In this document: one piece after another, positions 55,649-63,732 of the stretch
How positions within the stretch are numbered: the stretch's first letter is position 1
How the letters are laid out: each line of letters opens with the position of its first letter
Assembly (NCBI RefSeq): GCF_014649715.1
Contig: NZ_BMTO01000004.1
Coordinates: 1 to 64,000 of the forward strand
Length of the DNA stretch: 64,000 nucleotides
From: Streptomyces lateritius
GTDB taxonomy: Bacteria > Actinomycetota > Actinomycetes > Streptomycetales > Streptomycetaceae
Direction: 5' to 3'
Translations under genes and position numbers: made by a program
The notes under the pieces: generated by a model
The model's database searches: none
What the model was told of the DNA's origin: nothing
Seen by the model: only the letters and a program-made list of their open reading frames with translations

Positions 55649-56728
55649 TCAGCCGCCCGTGAGCGGCCGCGAGTGCGGCGGACGGCGACTGCCGGCCGGG
55701 GTGACCGGCGTCCGCTCCGAGCGCACGGCATGCGTCCCGTGCCCGGCATGTGTGGAGTGTCCCGCGTGCCCGGCGTGCCCGTGCGTGGAGTGCGCGCGGG
55801 GTGCGGTGAGCGGCGGTGCCAGCCGGCCCTCAGAGGCCGGCCGGCTCTCGCTCCGTACGGACGTGGTCCGGCCGCTGCCGGCGCCGACGGTCTCCCGGAC
55901 CGGTTCCTCCGTCCCCATCGAGGGCTGCGGAATCAGCACCGGGCGGGGGCCACCGCTCGCGACGGGCAGCGAGGGCACCAGCCGGCGGCGGGCCCGCAAC
56001 TGCTCGCGCAGCCGGTCGCGCAGGCTGAGGGTCATCGACTCCGCACGGCCGATCAGCGGCTCGCACCACGGCAGGGCGAGCAGGATCAGCAGCCCCGCGG
56101 CCCAGCCGAGCAGTACATCGCTCAGCCAGTGCGTCCCGAGGTAGACCGTGGTGAGGCCGACACCGAGCGCGACCACGGCCGAGAGGGCCGACAGATAGCG
56201 CCGGGCCCTCGGCGTCGTCGCCAGATAGGCCAGGATTCCCCAGGTCACGACCGCGTTGGCGGTGTGTCCGGACGGAAATATATCGCCGCCGGCGAAGAGC
56301 TCGGCGGAGCCGATCTGCGTCGCGTAGTGGGGACCGAGACGGCCGAGTCCGAGCTTGACCGCGCCGACCGTGACGTTGAGCAGGAGCAGCGCTGCGCCGA
56401 GTGTCAGCAGCGGCCGGAGGGTGTGCTGGCGCCAGGAGCGCCAGCCCAGCCAGGCCGCCACCATCACGGCCGTCGGGCCGCGCTGGCCGAGGACGACGTA
56501 GTAGTCGAGGAAGGCGTGCAGCTCCGGCCACTGCTGATAGGGCCGGAAGAGCATGATCTTCCAGTCGAGGGTCACCAGCCACGTCGAGAGCAGCACGGCC
56601 ACGACGATGGCCAGATAGAACGCCAGCGTCCCGCCGAAGAGGGCGAGACGCGTGCGGGTCATCCGCGGGACCTCTATCTTCGGCGGTTCCGGCTCCCGGT
56701 CCAGCCGGGCAAAGATGTCGGTACGCAC
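55649..56728 (-). CDS. PAP2-family membrane phosphatase with His-rich tail
   Basis: The 359-residue protein has about six transmembrane segments and the PAP2 catalytic motifs: VKLGLGRLGPHY (C1, Lys and Arg), FPSGHTANAVVTWG (C2, SGH) and YLGTHWLSDVLLG (C3, His and Asp). It removes phosphate from a lipid pyro- or monophosphate at the outer membrane face. After residue about 240 there is a long cytoplasmic or external tail with SLRDRLREQLRARRR and a His/Gly/Ala cluster (HSTHGHAGHAGHSTHAGHG). GTG 56728 is 7 nt after TAACGT, suggesting leaderless expression. Confidence 0.88.
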   Translation of the reverse strand: MRTDIFARLDREPEPPKIEVPRMTRTRLALFGGTLAFYLAIVVAVLLSTWLVTLDWKIMLFRPYQQWPELHAFLDYYVVLGQRGPTAVMVAAWLGWRSWRQHTLRPLLTLGAALLLLNVTVGAVKLGLGRLGPHYATQIGSAELFAGGDIFPSGHTANAVVTWGILAYLATTPRARRYLSALSAVVALGVGLTTVYLGTHWLSDVLLGWAAGLLILLALPWCEPLIGRAESMTLSLRDRLREQLRARRRLVPSLPVASGGPRPVLIPQPSMGTEEPVRETVGAGSGRTTSVRSESRPASEGRLAPPLTAPRAHSTHGHAGHAGHSTHAGHGTHAVRSERTPVTPAGSRRPPHSRPLTGG

Positions 56729-57133
56729 CCAATCGACGTTACAGGGAGTGAGTAGCGACCCAGGTCGATCCGGTCTCTTCGTGATGACGATGTGATGTGG
56801 AGTAGGTCTCAGCCCCGGCTTATTCCTGCCGTCTGTCGGAGAATCTGATGACCTTCCGCCCTATTGTCGGCGGGTGACTTTCCGGAACTCTGTTTGTACG
56901 CCGCGGAAATGCTTCAAACGGTTGTCCGGATGGAATTCCACGCGACGCGCGGAGCGGGTGGAGTGGCGTACGCCACACTCCGTGGCCCGCCGGGGTGAGA
57001 GCTGCGCCACGCGCTCGGGCCTTGAACTCGCGTACGCTGACGGCTCACTCGCCCGTCGATGCCGGGCCGCCCCGAGGGCGCGACCCCCGGCCGGTGCCCG
57101 CCGAGCGCGAGGGCTTCACTGGGAGGTACGTAC
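56729..57133. other. Divergent intergenic region (PAP2 gene / MFS gene)
   Basis: No coding pattern is visible. The middle (56790-56940) is the most AT-rich tract of the neighbourhood and includes GGTCTCAGCCCCGGCTTATTC and TTCCGGAACTCTG, so it is a likely regulatory region. The PAP2 gene's -10 is at 56736-56741. For the MFS gene I cannot settle a promoter; TACGCT (near 57033) is a candidate -10. Confidence 0.35.
56736..56741 (-). promoter_or_regulatory. -10 hexamer before the PAP2 gene
   Basis: On the minus strand TAACGT lies 7 nt before GTG 56728, with no ribosome-binding site between. It is the same hexamer and spacing as before the I78-like gene that converges on this one. Confidence 0.5.
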
Positions 57134-58831
57134 ATGCAGCGGACGATCACGGCCGGGGCACGACTCCGCGCCGCCGGCGGCGGCGCCAACCGCTGGGTCG
57201 TCCTTGTCGTCCTCTGCGTCAGCCTGCTGCTGGTAGCGCTGGACGCGACCGTGCTCCACGTCGCCGTCCCCTCCCTCACCGAGGACCTGCGCCCCAGCTC
57301 CACCGCGCTGCTCTGGATCGTCGACGCCTACCCGCTGATCTGCGCCTCGCTGCTGATCCTCTTCGGCACCCTCGGTGACCGGGTGGGACGGCGGAGAGTC
57401 CTGCTCCTCGGTTACGCGCTGTTCGGCGTCGCCTCCGCGGTCGCCGCCCTGGCCACCGTGCCCGAGGTGCTGATCGGGGCGCGTGCCCTGCTCGGCGTCG
57501 GCGGCGCGATGATCATGCCCGCCACCCTCTCGATCCTCCGGGCCGTCTTCCCCGACCGGCGCGAGCGGGCCACCGCCATCGGCATCTGGACCGCGGTCGC
57601 CGCCGTCGGCGCCGCCACCGGCCCCGTGCTCGGCGGTTTCCTGGTCGAGCACTACTGGTGGGGCTCGGTCTTCCTGATCAACATTCCGCTGATGGCGCTG
57701 ATCCTGCCGCTCGGCCGCTGGCTGCTTCCCGAGTCCAAGGGCGGCGGCGACGGCCCCTGGGACGTCCTCGGCGCGCTCATGGCCGCGGCCGGCGTGCTCG
57801 GCGTCGTCCTCGGGGTGAAGCGGATCGGCGCCGGCGAGAACCTGCTGGCACCGCAGACCGCCGCCCCGCTTCTCCTCGGAGCGGCGCTGCTCATCGTCTT
57901 CGTACGGCGGCAGGGGCGCCGGGCGCAGCCGCTGATCGACATGCGGCTCTTCTCCCGCCCCGCCTTCACCACCTCCGTCGGCTGCATCGTCCTCGCCATG
58001 CTGGCCCTGGTCGGCCTGGAGCTGATCGCCGTCCAGTACCTCCAGCTCGTCCTCGGCCTCACCCCCCTGGAGACCGGGCTCCGGCTGCTGCCGCTCACCT
58101 TCGCCGCCATGGCGGCCGGCGCCACCGGCTCCTACACCCTGCGCCGGATCGGACCGCGCCGGATGGTCGGCTGGGGCTTCGTGCTCACCGCCGCCGCCGT
58201 ACTGCTCCTGGTGCTCATGGGGCAGCACGACCGGCCGCTGCTGCTCACCGTCGGCTTCGTGCTGCTCGGCTTCGGGCTGCAGACCACCCTTTTCGCCGCG
58301 TACGAGTCGATGCTCAGCGAGGCCCCGCCGGAGAGCGCGGGCGGCGCCGCGGCCATCGGCGAGACCTCGTACCAGCTCGGCGCCGGCATGGGCATCGCCC
58401 TGCTCGGCAGCGTGATGAACGCGGCGTACGCTCCTGGGCTCTCCGCCGTCCCCGGCGTCCCGGCCGCCGCCGGCCAGGCCGCCGCGAACTCGCTCGGCGA
58501 GGCGTACCAGGTGGCCGACCAGCTCGGGGGCGCGGCCGGCGGGGCGCTCTACCACGCGGCCCGGCACGCCTTCGTCGACGGACTTCACCTGACCCTGTTC
58601 GTCAGCGCCGGCCTGCTGCTCCTCGGTGCGCTGATGGCGCTGCGGCTGCCGCGCGTGATGGAGTGCCCGGTGGATCCGGAGGACCTGACCGTCGCCTCCG
58701 AGCCGGTACGCCTTCCGGTCACGCGCGAGCCGGTGGCCCGCGAGTCCTCCACCCGCGGCGGGTCGTCCACCCGCGAGCCCGTCACGTGCGAGCCGGTCGA
58801 GCCGGCCGGCTCCGGACGGCCGGCGCACTGA
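57134..58831 (+). CDS. MFS transporter, DHA2 (14-helix drug:H+ antiporter) family
   Basis: The 565-residue protein has 14 predicted transmembrane segments. Motif D1 is LVALDATVLHVAVPSL (about residue 32), motif A is GTLGDRVGRRRVLLLGYALF (about residue 79) and motif C is GPVLGGFLVEHYWWGSVFLI. It probably exports a toxic compound or drug. The last 45 residues are an unusual tail rich in Arg, Glu, Pro and Ser (PVTREPVARESSTRGGSSTR) with VxREPV-like repeats. ATG 57134 is 7 nt after GGGAGG. No TetR or MarR regulator adjoins. Confidence 0.93.
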   Translation: MQRTITAGARLRAAGGGANRWVVLVVLCVSLLLVALDATVLHVAVPSLTEDLRPSSTALLWIVDAYPLICASLLILFGTLGDRVGRRRVLLLGYALFGVASAVAALATVPEVLIGARALLGVGGAMIMPATLSILRAVFPDRRERATAIGIWTAVAAVGAATGPVLGGFLVEHYWWGSVFLINIPLMALILPLGRWLLPESKGGGDGPWDVLGALMAAAGVLGVVLGVKRIGAGENLLAPQTAAPLLLGAALLIVFVRRQGRRAQPLIDMRLFSRPAFTTSVGCIVLAMLALVGLELIAVQYLQLVLGLTPLETGLRLLPLTFAAMAAGATGSYTLRRIGPRRMVGWGFVLTAAAVLLLVLMGQHDRPLLLTVGFVLLGFGLQTTLFAAYESMLSEAPPESAGGAAAIGETSYQLGAGMGIALLGSVMNAAYAPGLSAVPGVPAAAGQAAANSLGEAYQVADQLGGAAGGALYHAARHAFVDGLHLTLFVSAGLLLLGALMALRLPRVMECPVDPEDLTVASEPVRLPVTREPVARESSTRGGSSTREPVTCEPVEPAGSGRPAH

Positions 58832-58867
58832 GCCGTACGATCCGTGGCGCCGGCCGCGGGGCCCGAC

Positions 58868-59302
58868 TCAGCTCTGGTTGAAGAAACCGTCCTGCGCACG
58901 CCCCGCGGCGTCTCCGCTGATGATCTGCGTGTCGGCGGGGGTCAGCAGGAAGACCCGCGTCGCCACCCGCTCGATCGATCCGCGCAGGCCGAAGGCGAGA
59001 CCGGCGGCGAAGTCCACCACCCGCTTGGCGTCGGAGGGCTCCATGGCGGTGAGGTTCACGATGACCGGGACGCCGTCCCGGAAGAGCTCGCCGATGCCAC
59101 GGGCGTCGCGGAATCCGTCCGGGGAGACGGTCGCGATCCGGCGTCCCTGCTCCTGCGCGGAGTCGGACGCGACCCGGACGCGCGGGTCCGTCACCCAGGC
59201 GTCGCCGCTCTCGGCACCTTCGGCGTACTCGTCGTCGTAGTAACGATCGTCGCTGTCCTCGACGAGTCCCAGCCAGGCACTGGCCTTGCGCACCGATCCC
59301 AT
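58868..59302 (-). CDS. sflA: SepF-like cell-division protein (probably SflA)
   Basis: The 144-residue protein has an N-terminal amphipathic helix ([20 protein letters not shown]). The SepF core follows with [40 protein letters not shown] and [20 protein letters not shown]. Streptomyces have one SepF near ftsZ and two SepF-like proteins, SflA and SflB, that restrain Z-ring assembly. With the DUF5685 gene as divergent neighbour I think this is the SflA locus. AAAGGAGG precedes ATG 59302. An acidic patch (about 17-35) distinguishes it from SepF proper. Confidence 0.88.
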   Translation of the reverse strand: MGSVRKASAWLGLVEDSDDRYYDDEYAEGAESGDAWVTDPRVRVASDSAQEQGRRIATVSPDGFRDARGIGELFRDGVPVIVNLTAMEPSDAKRVVDFAAGLAFGLRGSIERVATRVFLLTPADTQIISGDAAGRAQDGFFNQS

Positions 59303-59664
59303 GGACGCCTCCTTTCAACGCGGTCACTTGTGGTTCCGCATGTCCCTATCGTCGTCCATGATGCGGATCGCGCGCCAAGTGGATAGTCGGCGCGCGAGGG
59401 TTTCGTGACGGTACTGGTGCAGAATGTGAGGCCCTGTTTCTGTCGATTCGTCAGGAAACTTGCGGTATGCGGGGCCTGACGGGGGGTCGCCAGGGATTGC
59501 GCAACTTAAAATATGAAAGTCGGGCCAGAAGGGTGACTGCCGGAGCGTCCGGGTGAACGACGGGCTCGATACGATGCCTGCCGCACCGCCGGCACGGCAC
59601 CGGCACCGCACCGGCGCGGCACCCGCACAGCGACGGCGTACGCGCGACTCACGGGGGAGTCCTC
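59303..59664. promoter_or_regulatory. Divergent intergenic region (sflA / DUF5685 gene)
   Basis: This 362-bp gap has no gene. The centre is strikingly AT-rich for this chromosome (AACTTAAAATATGAAAGT, 59503-59520) and holds -10-like hexamers on both strands (TAAAAT at 59507 on plus). From about 59585 to 59635 there are repeated CCGGCAC/CACCGGC words. The region must hold promoters for both genes; I cannot assign a regulator. Confidence 0.4.
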
Positions 59665-60948
59665 ATGTTCGGAATCGTCAGGCCCTGCACGCACCGGCTG
59701 ACCGACGGGCTCAAGACGGAGTGGATGGCCCATCTCTGCGGACTCTGTCTGGCACTTCGGGCCGACCACGGGCAGTTCGCCCGGGTGGTCACCAACTACG
59801 ACGGCCTCATCGTCTCGGTTCTGACGGAGGCTCAGGCGGGGGTCGCCTCCGGCACACGGCGTACGGCGGGCCCCTGCCCGCTGCGCCAGATGAGGACCGC
59901 GCCCGTCGCCAGGGGAGAGGGCGCGCGCCTCGCCGCGACGGTGTCGCTCGTGCTCGCCTCCGCGAAGATACGCGACCACGTGGCCGACGGTGACGGGCTG
60001 TTGGCCCGCCGCCCGGTGGCCGCGGCGGCCCGCCGGGTCGCCAGGTCCTGGGACCGGGCGGGCGCCCGTACGGGACGGGAGCTCGGCTTCGACACGGCGG
60101 TCCTGGTGGACGCGGTCGACCGACAGACCGGGATCGAGGCGCTCGCCGGGCCCGGCACGCCTCTCCTCGCCGTGACCGAGCCGACCGAGACGGCGACGGC
60201 GGCCGCCTTCGCGCACACGGCGGTCCTGGCGGGCCGGCCGCGGAACGCGGCGCCGCTGGCCGAGGCGGGCCGGCTCTTCGGCCGCCTCGCGCATCTGCTG
60301 GACGCCGTCGAGGACCAGCGAGCCGACGCCGAGTCGGGCGCGTGGAACCCGCTCACCGCGACGGGCACCTCCCTGGCGGAGGCCCGCAGGCTGGCGGACG
60401 ACGCGCTGCACGGGATACGGCTCGCGCTGCGGGACGCGGAGTTCGTCGACGGCAAGCTGGTCCACGTCCTGCTCGCGCACGAGTTGCGCAGCTCGGTGGA
60501 CCGGGCGTTCGGCACGACGACGTGCGCGCACGGGGCGGCCGCGTCGGCCGGGGCCGGGCAGGGCGATCCGTACCAGGGCGGAGCCCCCGGACCGTACGGC
60601 CCTCAGAACCCCTACGGGGGCGGCAATCCTTACGGGGGCGCTCCCGGCAACCCGCACGGCGGCGGGGCGGGTGGACCGTACGGCGGCACCCCCGGCGGGC
60701 CCTACGGTGGCGGGGCCGGGGGGCCGGGCGGGCCGCCGCCGCAGTTCGGTGGCGGCGGCCCCCAGCAGCCCAGGCCGCGCGGTTTCCTCGCCGGATGCGC
60801 CGCCTTCACCTGGCTGTTCTGCACCTGCCAGATCTGCTGTGCCAAGGAGTACGAAGGCCCCTGGTCCCGGAAGAAGCGCGAGGGCTGCTGCCGGGACTGT
60901 GACGGCTGTGGCAACTGCGACTGCTGCTGCCCCTGCGACGGCTGCTGA
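59665..60948 (+). CDS. DUF5685 family protein with Gly-rich linker and Cys-rich tail
   Basis: The 427-residue protein starts with MFGIVRPCTHRLTDGLKTEW and HLCGLCLALRADHGQFARVV, a Cys-containing N-terminus typical of DUF5685. An alpha-helical body runs to about residue 290, then a Gly/Pro/Tyr linker (about 300-372, GGGNPYGGAPGNPHGGG). The last 50 residues hold 15 Cys (FCTCQICCAKEYEG, CCRDCDGCGNCDCCCPCDGC). The tail may bind zinc or another metal. A regulatory role has been suggested for family members. GGGGGAG precedes ATG 59665. It is divergent from sflA. Confidence 0.85.
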   Translation: MFGIVRPCTHRLTDGLKTEWMAHLCGLCLALRADHGQFARVVTNYDGLIVSVLTEAQAGVASGTRRTAGPCPLRQMRTAPVARGEGARLAATVSLVLASAKIRDHVADGDGLLARRPVAAAARRVARSWDRAGARTGRELGFDTAVLVDAVDRQTGIEALAGPGTPLLAVTEPTETATAAAFAHTAVLAGRPRNAAPLAEAGRLFGRLAHLLDAVEDQRADAESGAWNPLTATGTSLAEARRLADDALHGIRLALRDAEFVDGKLVHVLLAHELRSSVDRAFGTTTCAHGAAASAGAGQGDPYQGGAPGPYGPQNPYGGGNPYGGAPGNPHGGGAGGPYGGTPGGPYGGGAGGPGGPPPQFGGGGPQQPRPRGFLAGCAAFTWLFCTCQICCAKEYEGPWSRKKREGCCRDCDGCGNCDCCCPCDGC

Positions 60949-61010
60949 CGGTCCGTCCGCCGCATCGGACCGTCCGGCGGGCTACTTCGCCGGCGCCGGA
61001 ATCTCCGGCG

Positions 61011-61184
61011 GAGCTCGTGCCCGCCCGGCCCGAGCGGGACCTGGAGCGTTTCGTGGGGCGAACGGTGGCGTTGCTGAGGGGGCGCGGCCTGTTCCGTGCC
61101 TCCTACGAGGGAACCACCCTGCGGGAACACCTCGGGCTCGCCCGCCCGCTCAGCCGGTACGCGACGGCGGGAGGAGCGGCATGA
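61011..61184 (+). pseudogene. C-terminal fragment of an NtaA/SnaA-type flavin monooxygenase
   Basis: The frame ending at TGA 61182-61184 encodes VPARPERDLERFVGRTVALL, then GRGLFRASYEGTTLREHLGL and ARPLSRYATAGGAA. The phrase RGLFRxxYxGTTLRxHLGL is the C-terminus of bacterial-luciferase-like monooxygenases of the NtaA/SnaA/DszA group (about 440-470 residues). Nothing before it resembles the rest of the protein. The stop overlaps the next ATG (61181), so it was once the upstream member of a tandem pair. Confidence 0.75.
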
Positions 61185-61664
61185 GCACGTCCGACGGGTA
61201 CCGCGGCGAGAGCGGGAGCCGGGGGAAGAAGACGCGGATCCATCTCGCCGCGCACTTCCCCGGCGTCAACTCCACCACCGTCTGGGCCGATCCGCGCTCC
61301 GGTTCGCAGATCGACTTCTCCTCCTTCGAGCACCTGGCGCGGACCGCCGAGCGTGGGCTCTTCGACTTCTTCTTCCTCGCCGAGGGGCTGCGGCTGCGCG
61401 AGCACGGCGGTCGCATCCACGACCTGGACGTCGTCGGCCGGCCCGAGTCGATCAGCCGCGGCCCTGGAGGAGCACGTCGCCACGGACGCCGCCGACGGTT
61501 TCGTCCTCGTCCCGCACCTCACCCCGGGCGGTCTCGACGACTTCGTCGACCCCGTCGTCCCGCTCCTGCAGGAGCGCGGGGTCTTCCGTACGGGGTACTC
61601 CGGCACGACGCTCCGTTCGCACCTCGGGCTTCCGGCGCCCGTGTGGAAGGGTGGAACACCATGA
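61181..61664 (+). pseudogene. Internally deleted NtaA/SnaA-type flavin monooxygenase
   Basis: From ATG 61181 (GGAGGAG upstream) the first 86 codons are a good N-terminus: IHLAAHFPGVNSTTVWADPR, SSFEHLARTAERGLFDFFFL and LREHGGRIHDLDVVGRPES. The frame then goes out of register near 61450-61475. The C-terminus appears in another frame: LEEHVATDAADGFVLVPHL, TPGGLDDFVDPVVPLLQERG and GTTLRSHLGLPAP, ending at 61664. About 300 codons that should lie between, with most of the active site, are missing. Deletion plus frameshift make this a dead gene. The following start overlaps its stop (ATGA). Confidence 0.82.
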
Positions 61665-62509
61665 GCACGGAACCTCAGCGGGACGCGTCCGAGGACCCGT
61701 CCCACGACCTGTCCCGGGACGCGTCCCAAGCCGCGCGACAGGACTGGCGGCACTGGCACGAGCAGCGCGTGGCCGCGGTCGCCTCGTCGTACGGCCCGCT
61801 CTCCCTCACCGGCACCTACTGGCTCTCGGACCACCCGGAGGGTCGAATTCCGGCCGTGCCCGGGCTGTGGCGGGAGGAAGGCGACGAGGTGGTCCTGACG
61901 GCGGGCGCCGAGGACGCCATCACCGTCGACGGAAAGCCCCTGATCGGCAGCGTCCGACTCACCGCCGACCACGCGCCGATCCACGAGTCCCGGGCCGAGT
62001 CGGCCGGGCGGCGGCTCGTCGTGCTGCGCCGCGAAGGGCACTGGGCGGTACGGGACTTCGACCCCGAGTCCGCGGCGCGCCGGAGTTTCCGGGGCATCGA
62101 GGCCACGCCGTACGACGAGCGCTGGGTGGTGCCCGGCACCTTCCGTCCGTACGAGGAGGTGCGCAGCGTCCGGGTCGAGAACGCGGACGGCAGGGAGCGC
62201 GGACTCGGCCTCTCCGGCGAGCTCTCCTTCGAGATCCGCGGCGTCGAACACACCCTCCAGGTGGCGGTCGAGGAGGACGGCACGCTGTGGGCGGTCTTCG
62301 CGGACGCCACCAGCGGGCGGGACAGCTACCGGTTCCGCTTCCTGCGCACGGCCCCGCCGGCGGCGGACGGCTCGGTGACGGTCGACTTCAACCGCGCGCT
62401 GCTGCCGCCGTGCGCCTTCGTGGACCACTTCATCTGCCCCTTCCCGCCGCCGGGAAACACCCTCGACACCGCGGTGCCGGCCGGCGAGCGGCGGGTGGCC
62501 GAGGGCTGA
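61661..62509 (+). CDS. DUF1684 domain protein
   Basis: The 282-residue protein fits DUF1684: WRHWHEQRVAAVASSYGPLS, LTGTYWLSDHPEGRIPAVPG, RSFRGIEATPYDERWVVPGT and, near the end, DFNRALLPPCAFVDHFICPF followed by PPPGN. The final motif is the family hallmark. No signal peptide is visible. Function is unknown; members occur beside oxidoreductases. ATG 61661 overlaps the stop of the dead monooxygenase, indicating that it was once the third gene of a monooxygenase operon and may now depend on that promoter. Confidence 0.9.
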   Translation: MSTEPQRDASEDPSHDLSRDASQAARQDWRHWHEQRVAAVASSYGPLSLTGTYWLSDHPEGRIPAVPGLWREEGDEVVLTAGAEDAITVDGKPLIGSVRLTADHAPIHESRAESAGRRLVVLRREGHWAVRDFDPESAARRSFRGIEATPYDERWVVPGTFRPYEEVRSVRVENADGRERGLGLSGELSFEIRGVEHTLQVAVEEDGTLWAVFADATSGRDSYRFRFLRTAPPAADGSVTVDFNRALLPPCAFVDHFICPFPPPGNTLDTAVPAGERRVAEG

Positions 62510-62695
62510 CCCGGTCTTCTTCCGGTACGGGCGCCGACGGCCACGGGGTCGTGCGGCGCCCGTTCGGTGTGCGGTCTTGTGCGTCCGGCATTCGGGGGCC
62601 ACTATCGCAGGCGGTGCATGTCAGGAACACGTCACCTGATGGCGCCTCACGGGCCCGCCACCCACGGGCCCCTCCGCTTTCCCATGAGGAGACCC

Positions 62696-63562
62696 GTGAG
62701 ACCAGTGAGGATCAAGCGCACCCGACTGCTCGCCGTCGCGGCCGGCCTGGCGGCCGTCACCGCCCTCGGACTCCCCGGCGCGACGCACGCGGCCCCAGCC
62801 CCCGGGCCCGCCGGAGCCGCCCAGCTCGCCCGCGCCGACGCCGCCGTGCTCAAGGCCGGCGTCGAAGGTACCGCGTGGTACGTCGACCGGGCCTCCGGCC
62901 GGGTCGTCGTCACCGCCGACTCCACCGTCTCCGACGCCGGCATCGCCAAGATCAGGCGGCAGGCCGGCGCCGACGCCGGCGCGCTCACCGTCCAGCGCAC
63001 CCCCGGCGTCTTCAAGCCCCTGCTCGGCGCCGGTGACGCCATTTACGGCAGCGGCTACCGCTGCTCCCTCGGGTTCAACGTCCAGAGCGGCGGCACGTAC
63101 TACCTCCTCACCGCCGGCCACTGCGGCAACGTCGTCAAGACCTGGTACGCCAACTCGGCCCAGTCCACGCTGATCGGCGCCACCGTCGGCTCCAGCTTCC
63201 CCGGCAACGACTACGCCCTGGTGCGCTACGACAACGCCTCGCTGAGCCACCCCGGAGGCTTCACGGCGGCCGACGCCTACGTCGGCGAGCCCGTCAAGCG
63301 CTCGGGCTCCACCACCGGCACCCGCAGCGGCACCGTCACCGGTCTGAACGCCACGGTCCACTACTCCGGCGGCGGCACCGTGCGCGGCATGATCCAGACG
63401 AACGTCTGCGCCGAGCCGGGCGACTCCGGCGGCGCGCTCTACGACGGCACCAAGGCGCTCGGCATCACCTCCGGCGGCAGCGGGAACTGCTCCACCGGCG
63501 GCACGACCTTCTACCAGCCGGTGCCCGAGGCCCTCGCCAAGTACCGCGTCAGCCTGTACTGA
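62696..63562 (+). CDS. Secreted streptogrisin-like serine protease (S1E)
   Basis: The 288-residue preproprotein has a signal peptide ([20 protein letters not shown], cleavage near THAA), a propeptide of about 75 residues ([20 protein letters not shown]) and a chymotrypsin-fold domain. The catalytic residues are His in [11 protein letters not shown], Asp in [10 protein letters not shown] and Ser in PGDSGGALY; the S1 region is [14 protein letters not shown]. Such enzymes are typical exported Streptomyces proteases. GTG 62696 is 5 nt after AGGAG (62686-62691); GTG 62705 would also serve. A second copy follows in tandem. Confidence 0.94.
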   Translation: MRPVRIKRTRLLAVAAGLAAVTALGLPGATHAAPAPGPAGAAQLARADAAVLKAGVEGTAWYVDRASGRVVVTADSTVSDAGIAKIRRQAGADAGALTVQRTPGVFKPLLGAGDAIYGSGYRCSLGFNVQSGGTYYLLTAGHCGNVVKTWYANSAQSTLIGATVGSSFPGNDYALVRYDNASLSHPGGFTAADAYVGEPVKRSGSTTGTRSGTVTGLNATVHYSGGGTVRGMIQTNVCAEPGDSGGALYDGTKALGITSGGSGNCSTGGTTFYQPVPEALAKYRVSLY

Positions 63563-63732
63563 TCCCCAAGCCTCTCAGGCCGCCCGGTAGTTGAGCGTCG
63601 TACGGCCGAAAGGCGCCCTTGCGGCGCCGGCCCGGACGGCCCGAGACTCCCCCACAGCGCCGGCCCCCGGCCGCGCCTCACGGGTCCGAAACCCCACTGC
63701 GGACCCCCGATTCCCCTCTGGAGGAACGACAA

